A DNA stretch of 40,901 nucleotides from Oceanispirochaeta sp. GTDB taxonomy: Bacteria; Spirochaetota; Spirochaetia; DSM-2461. The position numbers and the translations under genes are program-made. Below the pieces are notes generated by a model, which was not told the DNA's origin, searched no databases, and saw only the letters and a list, made by a program, of their open reading frames with translations. The stretch lies in the NCBI RefSeq assembly GCF_027859075.1, contig NZ_JAQIBL010000124.1, positions 1-40,901 on the forward strand, written 5' to 3'. Shown piece after piece: positions 17,119 through 26,300 of the stretch. The first letter of the stretch is position 1; every line of letters starts with the position of its first letter.

Positions 17119-18090
17119 ATGAATCGACACATTCCTGCAGTTTTCCTGTTGGCCTTAATTACTGTTTCCTGTAGCAAAACCCTCTATCCCGTCTCTGAAA
17201 ATGAGAAGGTGGGTTACATCGACCATACAGGCTCTATGGTACTGGACCCTGTTTTTGACAAGGGAGATGATTTTTCAGAAGGCTGGGCTCTTGTCTCAGA
17301 AAATGAAAGTCTCCATTACATCAATGCAAAAGGGGAATCGATCAATTCTGCTGTCTATGAGATGGCTGCGTCTTTTCAGGATGGTATGGGACTTGTTGTG
17401 AGGAACGGTCTGGTGGGGTATATAAACAGAAAGGGAGAGGAGGTCATCCCTCCGGTCTATCTGCGGGGCGGCAACTTTTCCAATGGCGTTTCTTCCGTTT
17501 TTTCACAGGATAAGAAAACATTTCTGATCAACAAAAAAGGGGAGCTCCTGAAGGAACTGCCCTATGAATATATGGGAGATTTTAAGGATGGTCTGGCTCT
17601 GGTGGTTGAAGACGGTCTCTGCGGGTTTATCAATACAAAAGGGACCGTTGTTATCCCTCCGGTTTATGAGTTTGCCGGTGATTTTTCCGAGGGTCTTGCC
17701 CTGGTTGTTTCAGAGAGCCTGGGGGGGTATATCAATACAAAAGGAACCCTTCTGATTCCCCATCAATATACTTTTTCATCAGCATTTTCTGAAGGTCTGG
17801 CTCTCTTTGTTGACCAGGGCAAGGCCGGTTTTATGGATAAAAAAGGTAAAACCGTGATTCCTCCGGAATACAGCTTCGCCAGTGATTTCAGCCAGGGTCT
17901 GGCCCGTGTTCAGATTGACGGTAAAATGGGTTTCATCAATAAAAAAGGAGAACTCGTTATTGATGCCCGCTTTGACTATGGAGAAAACTTCAAAAAGGAT
18001 CTTGCCCTGATGGTTGAGGGAAACACTCTTTTATATATTGATCGTGAAGGCCGCGTTGTCTGGACAGGAACGGAACAGGAAGAGGAGTAA
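17119..18090 (+). CDS. WG-repeat lipoprotein
   Basis: A 323-residue lipoprotein. The signal peptide ends in a lipobox-like TVSC with the acylated Cys at residue 18. The rest is about eight WG-type repeats of 33-36 residues. Each has a GYI/GFI NxKG phrase, then hydrophobic-I-P-P-x-Y, then DFSEGLALV. The repeats probably form a beta-propeller-like or solenoid ligand-binding surface. Function is not known; these proteins are common surface or periplasmic proteins. It ends five bases before pyrC, whose ribosome binding site lies inside this gene, so it heads the operon. The ATG has GGA upstream. The 179-base gap before it (16940-17118) carries the divergent promoter region. Confidence 0.85.
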   Translation: MNRHIPAVFLLALITVSCSKTLYPVSENEKVGYIDHTGSMVLDPVFDKGDDFSEGWALVSENESLHYINAKGESINSAVYEMAASFQDGMGLVVRNGLVGYINRKGEEVIPPVYLRGGNFSNGVSSVFSQDKKTFLINKKGELLKELPYEYMGDFKDGLALVVEDGLCGFINTKGTVVIPPVYEFAGDFSEGLALVVSESLGGYINTKGTLLIPHQYTFSSAFSEGLALFVDQGKAGFMDKKGKTVIPPEYSFASDFSQGLARVQIDGKMGFINKKGELVIDARFDYGENFKKDLALMVEGNTLLYIDREGRVVWTGTEQEEE

Positions 18091-18095
18091 AAGAC

Positions 18096-19103
18096 ATGGA
18101 GACTCTGACAATAAGAAAGCCTGATGATTTTCACCTGCATTTAAGACAGGGACCGGAAATGGGTCACTTTGCCCGCGAAACGGAACGTTCCTTTGCCCGG
18201 GCTCTGATTATGCCCAATACTCTGCCTCCTATCATTGATCCCGCCGGATTGCACAGTTACAAGGCGGCCATTGAAAAAGAGGCTCCCGGACTGGAGGCTC
18301 TGATGGCCTTCAAGCTCCTTCCGGATATGGCTCCCGGGGTTATCCTTGAAATGCAGAGGGCCGGAGCCCTGATCGGGAAGTTGTATCCAGCGGGAACCAC
18401 CACCAATTCGGAAGATGGAATCTCCTCGTATGAGCAGATCCGGGACCTCCTTTCTGCCATGGAAGAGTGCGGGATGGTGCTGAGCATCCATGGAGAGCAC
18501 CCTGAGGCTCCTGTTCTTGAAAGAGAAATTTCCTATCTGAAGGAACTGGAAATGATTATTCGTGACTATCCAAGGCTGAGGATAGTACTTGAGCATCTCT
18601 CCTGCCGGGAAAGCCTCCGCTTTATCGAAGAGATGCCCGGCCATATTGCAGGCACTGTGACAACTCATCACCTGTTGTATACCCTTGATGACCTGCTGGG
18701 AGGAGCCCTAAAACCGCATCTTTTCTGCAAACCTGTTGTGAAAAAGAAAGAGGATCGGGCTGCTCTGGTAGAAGCCGCCTGCTCTGGTCATCCCAAATTG
18801 TTTTACGGCTCCGATAGCGCTCCCCATCCAAAAAATCGGAAAGAGTGGGGCAGCTGCAGTGCCGGTGCCTTTACAGCCACAGTGGCTCTCCCCCTTTTAG
18901 TGGATTTATTTGAGAGGGAAGGTGCTCTTGCTCAGCTGGAGTCCTTTACGAGTCAGCGGGGGGCTGATTTTTACGGACAGCCACTGAATCAGGTGACGGT
19001 GACCCTGAAAAAAGAATCCTGGCGGGTTCCACCGCTTATCGGTGGATCTGTCCCACTGGGGGCAGGGGAACTGATGTCCTGGAAAGTCATGGAAAAGGAT
19101 TAG
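18096..19103 (+). CDS. pyrC: Dihydroorotase, class II (PyrC type)
   Basis: Catalyses reversible cyclisation of N-carbamoyl-aspartate to dihydroorotate in pyrimidine synthesis. The 335-residue length and motifs match the E. coli-type PyrC: HLHLRQG near residue 12 (first two zinc-binding His), PNTLPPI near 41, a KLYPAG phrase near 92 with the carbamylated Lys, SIHGEHP near 130, TTHHL near 190, and GSDSAPH near 239 with the catalytic Asp. It lies in an operon behind the WG-repeat lipoprotein and ahead of hisA, a mix of unrelated pathways. A GAGGAG site sits seven to ten bases before the ATG. Confidence 0.95.
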   Translation: METLTIRKPDDFHLHLRQGPEMGHFARETERSFARALIMPNTLPPIIDPAGLHSYKAAIEKEAPGLEALMAFKLLPDMAPGVILEMQRAGALIGKLYPAGTTTNSEDGISSYEQIRDLLSAMEECGMVLSIHGEHPEAPVLEREISYLKELEMIIRDYPRLRIVLEHLSCRESLRFIEEMPGHIAGTVTTHHLLYTLDDLLGGALKPHLFCKPVVKKKEDRAALVEAACSGHPKLFYGSDSAPHPKNRKEWGSCSAGAFTATVALPLLVDLFEREGALAQLESFTSQRGADFYGQPLNQVTVTLKKESWRVPPLIGGSVPLGAGELMSWKVMEKD

Positions 19104-19129
19104 AAGAAATAAAGTTGAAGGACTGAAAT

Positions 19130-19876
19130 ATGCTGATCATACCGGCAATCGACCTCCTGAACGGAGAGTGTGTCCGTCTCTATAAGGGCGATTATAGTGA
19201 AGTAAAATCTTATGAGCGGGATCCGTCTCGGGTCGCATTGGATTTTGAAAAGATGGGTATCAAGCGACTCCACCTGGTCGACCTGGACGCAGCCCGGGGT
19301 GAGGGACAACATAATAGAGACGCAGTACGAAAGATCCGGGCCGTTTTTTCGGGGATCATAGAACTGGGGGGGGGCGTCAGGAGTGCAGAAGATGTGAGAG
19401 AACTCCTGGAGATCGGTGTCGACAAGCTTATTGTCGGTACCGTCCTGGCCCGGGAACCTGAAAAAGTTGAGTCCTGGATTCAATCCTTCGGGAAGGTGTT
19501 TATTGCCGGTATTGATGCCCGGAATGGGGAAGTCAAGGTTTCAGGATGGGAAAAAGGAACGGCTCTGAGGGATACCGCCCTGGCTGAAAAATGTGCTTCC
19601 ATGGGAATTACAAATATTATTTATACCAATATTGACCGCGATGGTACGCTGGCAGGTCCGGACCTGGAAAATACCAATAGAATTGCGTCAGAATCAGGGA
19701 TCATCGTGACTCTTTCCGGAGGAATCAGCAGTCAAGACGATTTTAAATCCGTTTTTGAAAAGGGACATCCCCTTCTCAGGGGTGTTATCACGGGTAAAGC
19801 CTACTATGAAGGACGTCTGGATCTGGAAAAAGCAATTCATGACTATCAGAAGAGGGATGAGGAGATAGGGTGGTGA
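19130..19876 (+). CDS. hisA: Phosphoribosylformimino-AICAR-phosphate isomerase
   Basis: Amadori isomerase of histidine synthesis, acting on ProFAR in a TIM barrel. The 248-residue product begins MLIIPAIDLLNGECVRLYKGDY, the HisA signature with catalytic Asp8. A second half-barrel contains GIDARNGEVKVSGWEKGT and a catalytic Asp in TNIDRDGTLAGPD. Two phosphate-binding glycine stretches (LGGGVRS, LSGGISS) are present. HisF would have KGDPV-type differences, so HisA is preferred. The next gene starts seven bases before its stop codon. Confidence 0.95.
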   Translation: MLIIPAIDLLNGECVRLYKGDYSEVKSYERDPSRVALDFEKMGIKRLHLVDLDAARGEGQHNRDAVRKIRAVFSGIIELGGGVRSAEDVRELLEIGVDKLIVGTVLAREPEKVESWIQSFGKVFIAGIDARNGEVKVSGWEKGTALRDTALAEKCASMGITNIIYTNIDRDGTLAGPDLENTNRIASESGIIVTLSGGISSQDDFKSVFEKGHPLLRGVITGKAYYEGRLDLEKAIHDYQKRDEEIGW

Positions 19877-20451
19877 CAAGAGGAACCGTATTGGCATTAA
19901 TCATTGAGACCGAAAAGGGTGGAACAAGTGCCGCTCTGATGGATGAAAAAGGATTTTCAAAAAGCCGGGAACAGGGACAGCTCTGGGTCAGCCATCCTGA
20001 GACGGGCCGGATTCTTCCATTTGCCGGAGAGGGACAATTCCTGAAGCTTGAAAAGCGCAGGAACCACTACTATGCTCTCCTTCCCGCTGGATCCTCCGGG
20101 GAAGCCTATGAAGATTTGATCGAAGAAACAGATATAGAAGAGCATGATGCTCTGGAAGGTTCTTTGAAAGAGAGGGGTACCACAGAGATCCTGGTCTCAC
20201 TGACCGGAACCATCCAGAAAAGGCATTTGGAAATGCCTTCAGGGTCCTACACAACTCATCTTTTTGAAAAGGGCAGCGCCAAGATTAAGAAGAAATGCGG
20301 TGAAGAAGCGATTGAGCTTGTTCTGGCCGAAACAAGAGAAGACCTAGTCTATGAATCTGCCGACTTGATTTACCATATGATGGTTCTTTTAGAGAATGAA
20401 GAACTCTCCATCATGGATGTTCTGGCAGAGTTGAAAAAAAGAGACTCCTGA
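19870..20451 (+). CDS. HisIE-like protein: functional HisE domain, degenerate HisI domain
   Basis: A 193-residue product, close to the usual 200 of bifunctional HisIE. The C-terminal 90 residues (from SGSYTTHLFEKG) fit phosphoribosyl-ATP pyrophosphatase: KIKKKCGEEAIELVLA and YESADLIYHMMVLL with the expected metal-binding Glu and Asp. The N-terminal half follows the HisI outline (ALMDEKGFSKSREQGQLW) but the zinc and magnesium sites are missing: the Asp-Cys-Asp-x-Asp segment reads KRRNHYY and the CHTG segment is absent. The start is GTG 19870, with GAGGAG about five bases upstream; GTG 19873 is also possible. It overlaps hisA by seven bases. PRA cyclohydrolase activity must be supplied elsewhere if the pathway is complete. 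Confidence 0.8.
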   Translation: MVTRGTVLALIIETEKGGTSAALMDEKGFSKSREQGQLWVSHPETGRILPFAGEGQFLKLEKRRNHYYALLPAGSSGEAYEDLIEETDIEEHDALEGSLKERGTTEILVSLTGTIQKRHLEMPSGSYTTHLFEKGSAKIKKKCGEEAIELVLAETREDLVYESADLIYHMMVLLENEELSIMDVLAELKKRDS

Positions 20452-20492
20452 ACCCTACCGGGTAGAGATGCCCGGAGGGATGAGCAGGAGTC
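20434..20492 (-). terminator. Rho-independent terminator for the nfnAB operon
   Basis: On the minus strand a long hairpin is formed by GACTCCTG (20443-20450) pairing with CAGGAGTC (20485-20492). An inner arm of CCCT and CCGGG pairs with CCCGG and AGGG. The hairpin is followed by seven T (20434-20440). It extends into the 3' end of the hisE-like gene, and without a T run on the plus strand it may work less well that way. Confidence 0.75.
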
Positions 20493-20500
20493 CAACCTCT

Positions 20501-21985
20501 TTATTTCAATTCTTCATTGAGAGCGGCGGCAGCACGACGGCCGTCACCCATGGCCAGGATGACCGTAGCGGCTCCCTGGGAAATATCACCCCCGGCATAC
20601 ACGCCATCCAAAGATGTTTTCTGCCTGTCATCAACCACCACGGTACCCCAATCTGTAAAATCAAGACCTGGTGTGGTCTGTTTGATCAACGGATTGGAAG
20701 AGTTCCCTATGGAGGGAATGCAGGTTTCTACTTCAATGAAAAACTCACTGCCTTCTATCGCGATAGGACGGCGGCGGCCTGAATCATCGGGTTCTCCCAA
20801 TTCATACTTCTGACACTCTATGGCCTTAACGCGCCCATTTTCATCACCCAATATTCTGACAGGGTTTGTCAGGGTCTTGAAGATGACCCCTTCTTCGTGG
20901 GCATGGTGGACTTCTTCCACACGGGCGGGCATTTCATTTTCGGTCCGTCGGTAGATGATGTACACCTCTTCGGCTCCCATTCGTACGGCAGTTCTGGCTG
21001 CATCCATGGCCACGTTCCCGCCTCCGAAAACGGCGACTCTACGAGCCTGATAGATCGGTGTTTCCGCATTTTCCCGATCGTAGGCCTTCATCAGGTTGGA
21101 TCTTGTCAGAAACTCATTGGCCGAGAAGACTCCTACCAGATTTTCTCCTTCAATATGCATGAACTTGGGGAGTCCAGCACCGGAGGCCACATAGACGGCA
21201 TTGTAACCGTCTTTTTCCATCAGATCCTTCAGTTTTCGGGTTCGTCCGACCAGGAAGTTAGTCTCGAAGCGGACTCCCATCCTTTTCAGTCCTTCCACTT
21301 CCAGGTTTACGATTTCTTTGGGCAGTCTGAACTCGGGAATACCATATACCGTGACTCCGCCGGGTTTGTGAAAGGCCTCAAAAATGGTGACTTCATGCCC
21401 GGCTTTTCGGAGGTCTGCCGCGGCGGTCAGCCCTGAAGGTCCGCTCCCTACGATGGCCACTTTTTTCCCGGAAGGGGCGGGCTGTATGAATTCCGCATCG
21501 GGCCGGTTTTCTCTATCCCAGTCGGCCAGGTACCTTTCGACGCGGCCGATGGCCACTGATTTCTCGGGATCTTTGAGTATCTTACCGAGGGTACATTCGG
21601 CCATGCACTGTTTTTCCTGGGGACAGACCCGTCCGCAGATGGCGGGGAGCATGCTGCTCTCCTTGATGACATCGATAGCCTCTCCAAAGTTCCCCTCACC
21701 GGCTTTTTGAAGGAACCGGGGAATATCGATACTCACGGGACAGCCTTTGATACAGGGCTCGTTTTTACACTGCAGGCAGCGAGCGGATTCCACCAGAACC
21801 TGCTTTTCCGTATAACCCAGAGCCACTTCGCCCATATTGGCCCGTCTTACCTTCGGGTCCTGGGCGGGCATGTCCTGCTGAGGGATGTCCCGTCTCATCT
21901 TTGCCGTCATTTGGGCGGGTTTCAGATTTTTCCAGATCTCTTCGGCTTCCTGGTTCAATACTTCGATTGATTTATATTCGCTCAT
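20501..21985 (-). CDS. nfnB: NfnB-type NADPH-dependent flavoprotein (glutamate synthase small-subunit-like)
   Basis: A 494-residue protein. The N-terminal part carries two four-Cys iron-sulfur segments, CLQCKNEPCIKGCP near residue 70 and CGRVCPQEKQCMAEC near 117. Two Rossmann domains follow: VAIVGSGPSGLTAAADLRKAG near 177 for FAD, and VAVFGGGNVAMDAARTA near 315 for NADPH. GVYAGGDISQGAATVILAMGDGR closes the FAD domain. GltD-like and SudA proteins share this layout. The four-base overlap with an NfnA-type partner makes the electron-bifurcating NADH-dependent reduced ferredoxin:NADP oxidoreductase the best call. It would exchange electrons between NADPH, NADH and ferredoxin in an anaerobe. The gene is last in its operon. 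Confidence 0.9.
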   Translation of the reverse strand: MSEYKSIEVLNQEAEEIWKNLKPAQMTAKMRRDIPQQDMPAQDPKVRRANMGEVALGYTEKQVLVESARCLQCKNEPCIKGCPVSIDIPRFLQKAGEGNFGEAIDVIKESSMLPAICGRVCPQEKQCMAECTLGKILKDPEKSVAIGRVERYLADWDRENRPDAEFIQPAPSGKKVAIVGSGPSGLTAAADLRKAGHEVTIFEAFHKPGGVTVYGIPEFRLPKEIVNLEVEGLKRMGVRFETNFLVGRTRKLKDLMEKDGYNAVYVASGAGLPKFMHIEGENLVGVFSANEFLTRSNLMKAYDRENAETPIYQARRVAVFGGGNVAMDAARTAVRMGAEEVYIIYRRTENEMPARVEEVHHAHEEGVIFKTLTNPVRILGDENGRVKAIECQKYELGEPDDSGRRRPIAIEGSEFFIEVETCIPSIGNSSNPLIKQTTPGLDFTDWGTVVVDDRQKTSLDGVYAGGDISQGAATVILAMGDGRRAAAALNEELK

Positions 21986-22836
21986 TTCTGTTTTGCCTCC
22001 AGTTTTTCAGCTTCAACATCCAGATTACAACGATGAGCTTCATGTTTTTTATATGCTTTCTGACGAAGCATCATATTATCAAAATCAACCAGATGACCGT
22101 CAAATTCGGGTCCGTCTACACATACAAATTTAGTTTCATTTCCAATGGAAACCCGGCAGCCACCGCACATCCCGGTTCCGTCTACCATGATGGTGTTCAA
22201 AGAGACCATGGTCGGCACAGCAAAGGGGCGCGTTGTTTCGGCACAGAATTTCATCATGATGGGCGGACCGATGGCGAACACTTCCGAGGGGGGATTCTCG
22301 GATTCACACAATTCCTTGAGGGGAACTGTGACCAGATCTTTCCTCCCGTATGAACCATCGTCGGTACAAATAATCAATTCATCCGATAAGGCTCTCATTT
22401 CATCTTCCATGATAAGCAGCTCTTTATTTCTGGCTCCCATAATGGTAATGACCTTGTTCCCGGCCTTGTGATGAGCCTCTACAATGGGATGCATAGGAGC
22501 CACACCGATCCCGCCCCCGACACAGACGACAGGGCCGTCTTTCTTTTCTATATGGGTAGGTTGACCCAGAGGTCCCAGGACATTTTCAATAAAATCACCC
22601 ACATTCAAGCGGCTTAATTTCTGGGTTGTTGCCCCTACAGCCTGAAATATTATTTCAACAAAACCTTCTTCGGCATTGGCATTGGCAATTGTGAGGGGAA
22701 TTCTTTCTCCATAGTTCTGGTCAATCTGAATGATCAGGAACTGCCCGGCCTGTCTTTCTTCCGCAATCAGAGGGGCCTCGATTTTCATTCGGAAGACATC
22801 CGCAGAAAGCTGTTTTTTCTCAAGAATTTTCTTCAT
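21982..22836 (-). CDS. nfnA: NfnA-type ferredoxin-NADP reductase-like subunit
   Basis: A 284-residue partner of the following gene. It has an N-terminal FAD-binding beta-barrel (ERIPLTIANA near residue 45, GPLGQPTHI near 90) and an NAD-binding domain (VCVGGGIGVAPMHPIVEAHH near 105). A C-terminal [2Fe-2S] site is formed by DGTGMCGGCRVSI and KFVCVDGPEFDGH, near residues 217-245. This is the arrangement of the NfnA/SudB subunit, which carries the bifurcating chemistry together with NfnB. It could equally be a sulfide dehydrogenase or dihydroorotate dehydrogenase-type electron subunit, but PyrD is not adjacent. A 96-base gap separates it from the Lrp gene and holds an AATATT-CC-AATATT palindrome. 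Confidence 0.88.
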   Translation of the reverse strand: MKKILEKKQLSADVFRMKIEAPLIAEERQAGQFLIIQIDQNYGERIPLTIANANAEEGFVEIIFQAVGATTQKLSRLNVGDFIENVLGPLGQPTHIEKKDGPVVCVGGGIGVAPMHPIVEAHHKAGNKVITIMGARNKELLIMEDEMRALSDELIICTDDGSYGRKDLVTVPLKELCESENPPSEVFAIGPPIMMKFCAETTRPFAVPTMVSLNTIMVDGTGMCGGCRVSIGNETKFVCVDGPEFDGHLVDFDNMMLRQKAYKKHEAHRCNLDVEAEKLEAKQK

Positions 22837-22891
22837 TTTTTTTCCTTGCCCCGTTGGTGAAATAGGGGGAACTTTAACATAGTATTTTTCT

Positions 22892-22905
22892 AATATTCCA
22901 ATATT
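22892..22905. promoter_or_regulatory. Palindrome ahead of nfnA, possible operator
   Basis: AATATT, two bases CC, AATATT: a 14-base sequence reading as an inverted repeat, in the AT-rich gap between the Lrp gene and nfnA, 56 bases upstream of the nfnA start. The regulator encoded next door is an obvious candidate to bind here, but AT-rich palindromes also arise by chance. Confidence 0.3.
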
Positions 22906-22932
22906 GTAAATGCAAATGATAATTTTGAAAAG

Positions 22933-23367
22933 CTAAACAAACTTATTGAAGCTTTTCAGCATCAGGAAGCTTTCAGTTGAACTTACTCCCTGCACTAATG
23001 CCAGCTCTCTGGTCAGAAAACTGACCAGACCATGATTTGAATCTACCAGGACCTGAACAAACAGATCAAAACGACCGGAAGTTATGGACACATCCAGCAC
23101 ATTGGGGAGCTCGGCTATTTCTTTAGCCTTAGACTCCAATTGGGAGGATTCTACAACATTAACAGCCACTGTGGCCAGCTGTTGATTCTCTAGGACCTCT
23201 GGATTGATCAGAGCCTTGATCTTGACGATCTCCAGTTCTTTCAATTTTTTCAGGCGCTGCCTGACGGTTCCCTCTGAGATTCCCAGAATCCTGGCAATGG
23301 CATTGTTATTCTGGTAGCTCTCTCTGAGTAAGTTGATTATTTTCCAGTCTATTTCATCGGGCTGCAT
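22933..23367 (-). CDS. Lrp/AsnC family transcriptional regulator
   Basis: A 144-residue regulator. Residues 1-55 hold the Lrp-type helix-turn-helix (DEIDWKIINLLRESYQNN, then ISEGTVRQRLKKLKELEIV). Residues about 65-140 form the RAM ligand-binding and oligomerisation domain (LATVAVNVVESSQL, then VLDVSITSGRFDLFVQVLV). Such proteins sense amino acids or related acids. It sits between the giant acyl-CoA dehydratase activase and nfnA, on the same strand and 15 bases after the activase, and may control this redox locus. The effector cannot be predicted. Confidence 0.9.
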   Translation of the reverse strand: MQPDEIDWKIINLLRESYQNNNAIARILGISEGTVRQRLKKLKELEIVKIKALINPEVLENQQLATVAVNVVESSQLESKAKEIAELPNVLDVSITSGRFDLFVQVLVDSNHGLVSFLTRELALVQGVSSTESFLMLKSFNKFV

Positions 23368-23382
23368 AGGAAATCCTCCTGA

Positions 23383-26300
23383 TTAATCATCACCGGATAC
23401 TTTGACGTTCTTTCTGTTCACTTCCGGCTTGTCCTTTTCTATCAGGGTTGCTGAATCAGGATTTGACTTGAAGCGTATGACATTCATCATAAAAATGTTG
23501 AGCTTGTTTATAATATTGGGGGGCAAAATATTGCCATCAATTTCCAGTGAGAAAACCGGGTAGTTTTTTTCCCGGGCCCAGGGAGTGATCAGTCCTTCAA
23601 TCACACGCCCGATAAGGCAGGCAAAGGGGGAAATGTTGACAATTCCTGAGTAGCCCTCTTCCATGGCCGTGGCCGCAACTCCGCTGGATATGGCAATTTC
23701 CGAGTTCAATTCCAGGTTCACAAAATTATCAGAACTGTTTTTCATGATCTTTTTCATATTATAAGGCGTATGAGGGATGAGCCCTGATTTATCCAGGCGG
23801 GTCTTGACTCCTCTTTCAACCGAATGCTTCCAGATCATCTCAATATATAGAATCAAAAGGCTCTTCAATTCCTTAGAGAAAGGCCGTTTGTACCAGGTTG
23901 TCAGTTTGAGGCGTTTCTTCAGATCATAATCGCGGACAAAGTCCAGGTAATGAATCCATTCTGAAATGCCTGATACCTTGGCAATGATATTTTTCCGGCT
24001 CATCAGATCTACAAGTTCGTCTACGGCAAAATCATCCCGTCTGACATAAATTTCTCCTACGATCAGAATACGGGGCACTTCATTCATTGTCTTTTTCAGA
24101 GGGATGGATGCAACAGACCGGGCAATTTTTCTGAGGGAGGGATACACTTTTTTGAAATCATCCTCTATGGCCGTGATCATTTCATGCCAGAGCGTACTGT
24201 ATAGTACCATTGCTTCTTCCGGGTTCTGTGCACAGGCTCGGAGAGTCGTCTGAATGTCTTTCATATAATCGGCGATCACAAGGCCCCACCACATATTCTT
24301 ACTGAAATCCGGTCCCAGTTCGTTATAGGAGTTGTCGGCACTCATGGTGATGACAATTATATTTTCCAGGCGCATGTCCTTAAAAAGATTCTCATAAAAA
24401 ACGAAGTACTGCCCCGTGCGGCAGGGCCCGGTTGTGATAGGTACAAAAAGCAAATAGATTTCATCTTTTCTGTAATCCTGAGAATTCAGAAATTTCAAGG
24501 CACTTCCCAGGACCAGATGAGAGGGGACACACTCTTTTCCTGACGCATGACTTCTGGCCAGCTGCAATGTTTTAGAATCAGATATTGGAAGAGCCTGGGC
24601 ATTGATTCCTGTGTTCCGAATAATGGAAGCCATCATGGCAGTAGACAGGTCTCCCATGTTGGATAGGAGTATCTTGACCTTTTTATTATCTTTGACAGGA
24701 ATGGTTTTTCCAGTGTTTAAATTTTTCAGGTGCAGAGGGTCTGTCCCATTGTTAATAAATCGTAATCCGTTGTCATAGCGTTCTTCTTTCGTTGATGTGA
24801 GGCGGGAACGATATCCGGTGATAATATCCAGAAAGGCTTCGATTCTTGTATCGATTCCTGCATCGGCGGAGTGAGAATCCAGCTCCAGAACCAGGAAGGG
24901 TTTTGTCCCCATCATCCATTTGATGTAGTGAAGAATAAAGGAGTCGGGAGCGCAGGAGAAGTTGGTAATGTAGGTGACATATACATTGGGCTCGTCTTTG
25001 AGACGGGCGGCGGTCTTCATGTCCAGCTGGCCGTAATACCAGTACATGTTTTCGTAAATTTCCTCATCCCCTTCGGGGAGGATGTCAAAAGGGATCACCG
25101 AATAACCGCGGCTGCTGAATTTTCGCGGTATTCCCATATTCGCTTCAGGAGTAAAGGCATTATAGGGGCGGCCCAAAAGGGCAATGACGGGGTGATTCTG
25201 TTCTTTGGCGAGCTTCAGGGCCTCTTTTCCCAGAACCTTGGAGGCGATCAGGTAGTCCTGCTGCTTTTTCATGGCGATATGAAAGGCCGCTTTAATTTCA
25301 GCGGCGGGAATGGACAGCTGTTCTCCCAGTTCGTAAAAGAATTCCAGAGCCTTTGACTCTCCAAATTTAAAGGTCACAATCAGGGGTATGAATTTTTCTT
25401 CGGGAACCTGTGGGAATGCTTTTTTGATGTAGTAGGGAAGGCTTTGTGTGATGGGGCAGAAGTTGGCATGCACATCTTTTTCCATGCTGGGCATGTCTCT
25501 GAAATGGGGTACAAAAATATAGTCAGTTCCCTTATTCAGAATATCCTGGACCGCTCCATGAGCTATCTCGGCAGGAAAGCAGTAGGCACTTTCCACACGG
25601 GCAATACCTTCAGGGGCAATTTCATCGGAGAGGACTGTTTTTATGCCCAGTTCATGAAAAAACCAGGAATACAGGGGGTACAGGGTATGGACAGAGAAAC
25701 ATCTTGGAATTCCGACGCTAAAGTCTCTTTTTCTTTTAAAATCCAGAACAGAAGGAGCAAAACTCTCAAAGAGCATTTCATTTCGTTTATCTACATAGTT
25801 TATGATTTGAACTTCTGATTTTACCTTTTTGCTGCTGTTGGTATATTTGCTGCAGCGACCTCCAAACATGTATTTGTGGCCATTTACCTTGAGAACCTGG
25901 ATGGAGCAGAAATTCTCGCAGGACTTACAGCCGAATACACGTTCGTAATCTATCTGTGTATCCAGGATGGCTTCCAGGTCAATGCTGCCTTTCTGGAGCA
26001 GACCATCCTGCAGCTTCTGGCGTGCCAGAATACCTACACCGAAACAACCCATCAGTTCAGGAGACGGGGGCACCAGTATTTCCTTGTTCAGGAGCATAGC
26101 AAAGGCTAGGGGGACTGCTTTGTTTTTAGCCACACCTCCCTGGAGAAAAATCTTCTTCCCGATGGTTCTGTTTCCGACGACCCTGTTGAGGTAGTTGGAG
26201 ACAATGGAAGTCACGATACCGGCGGTAATATCTTCTCTCTTTGCTCCCTGCTGGATGGCCTTGCGGATGTCCGAATTAATAAAGGCACTGCAATGTTCTC

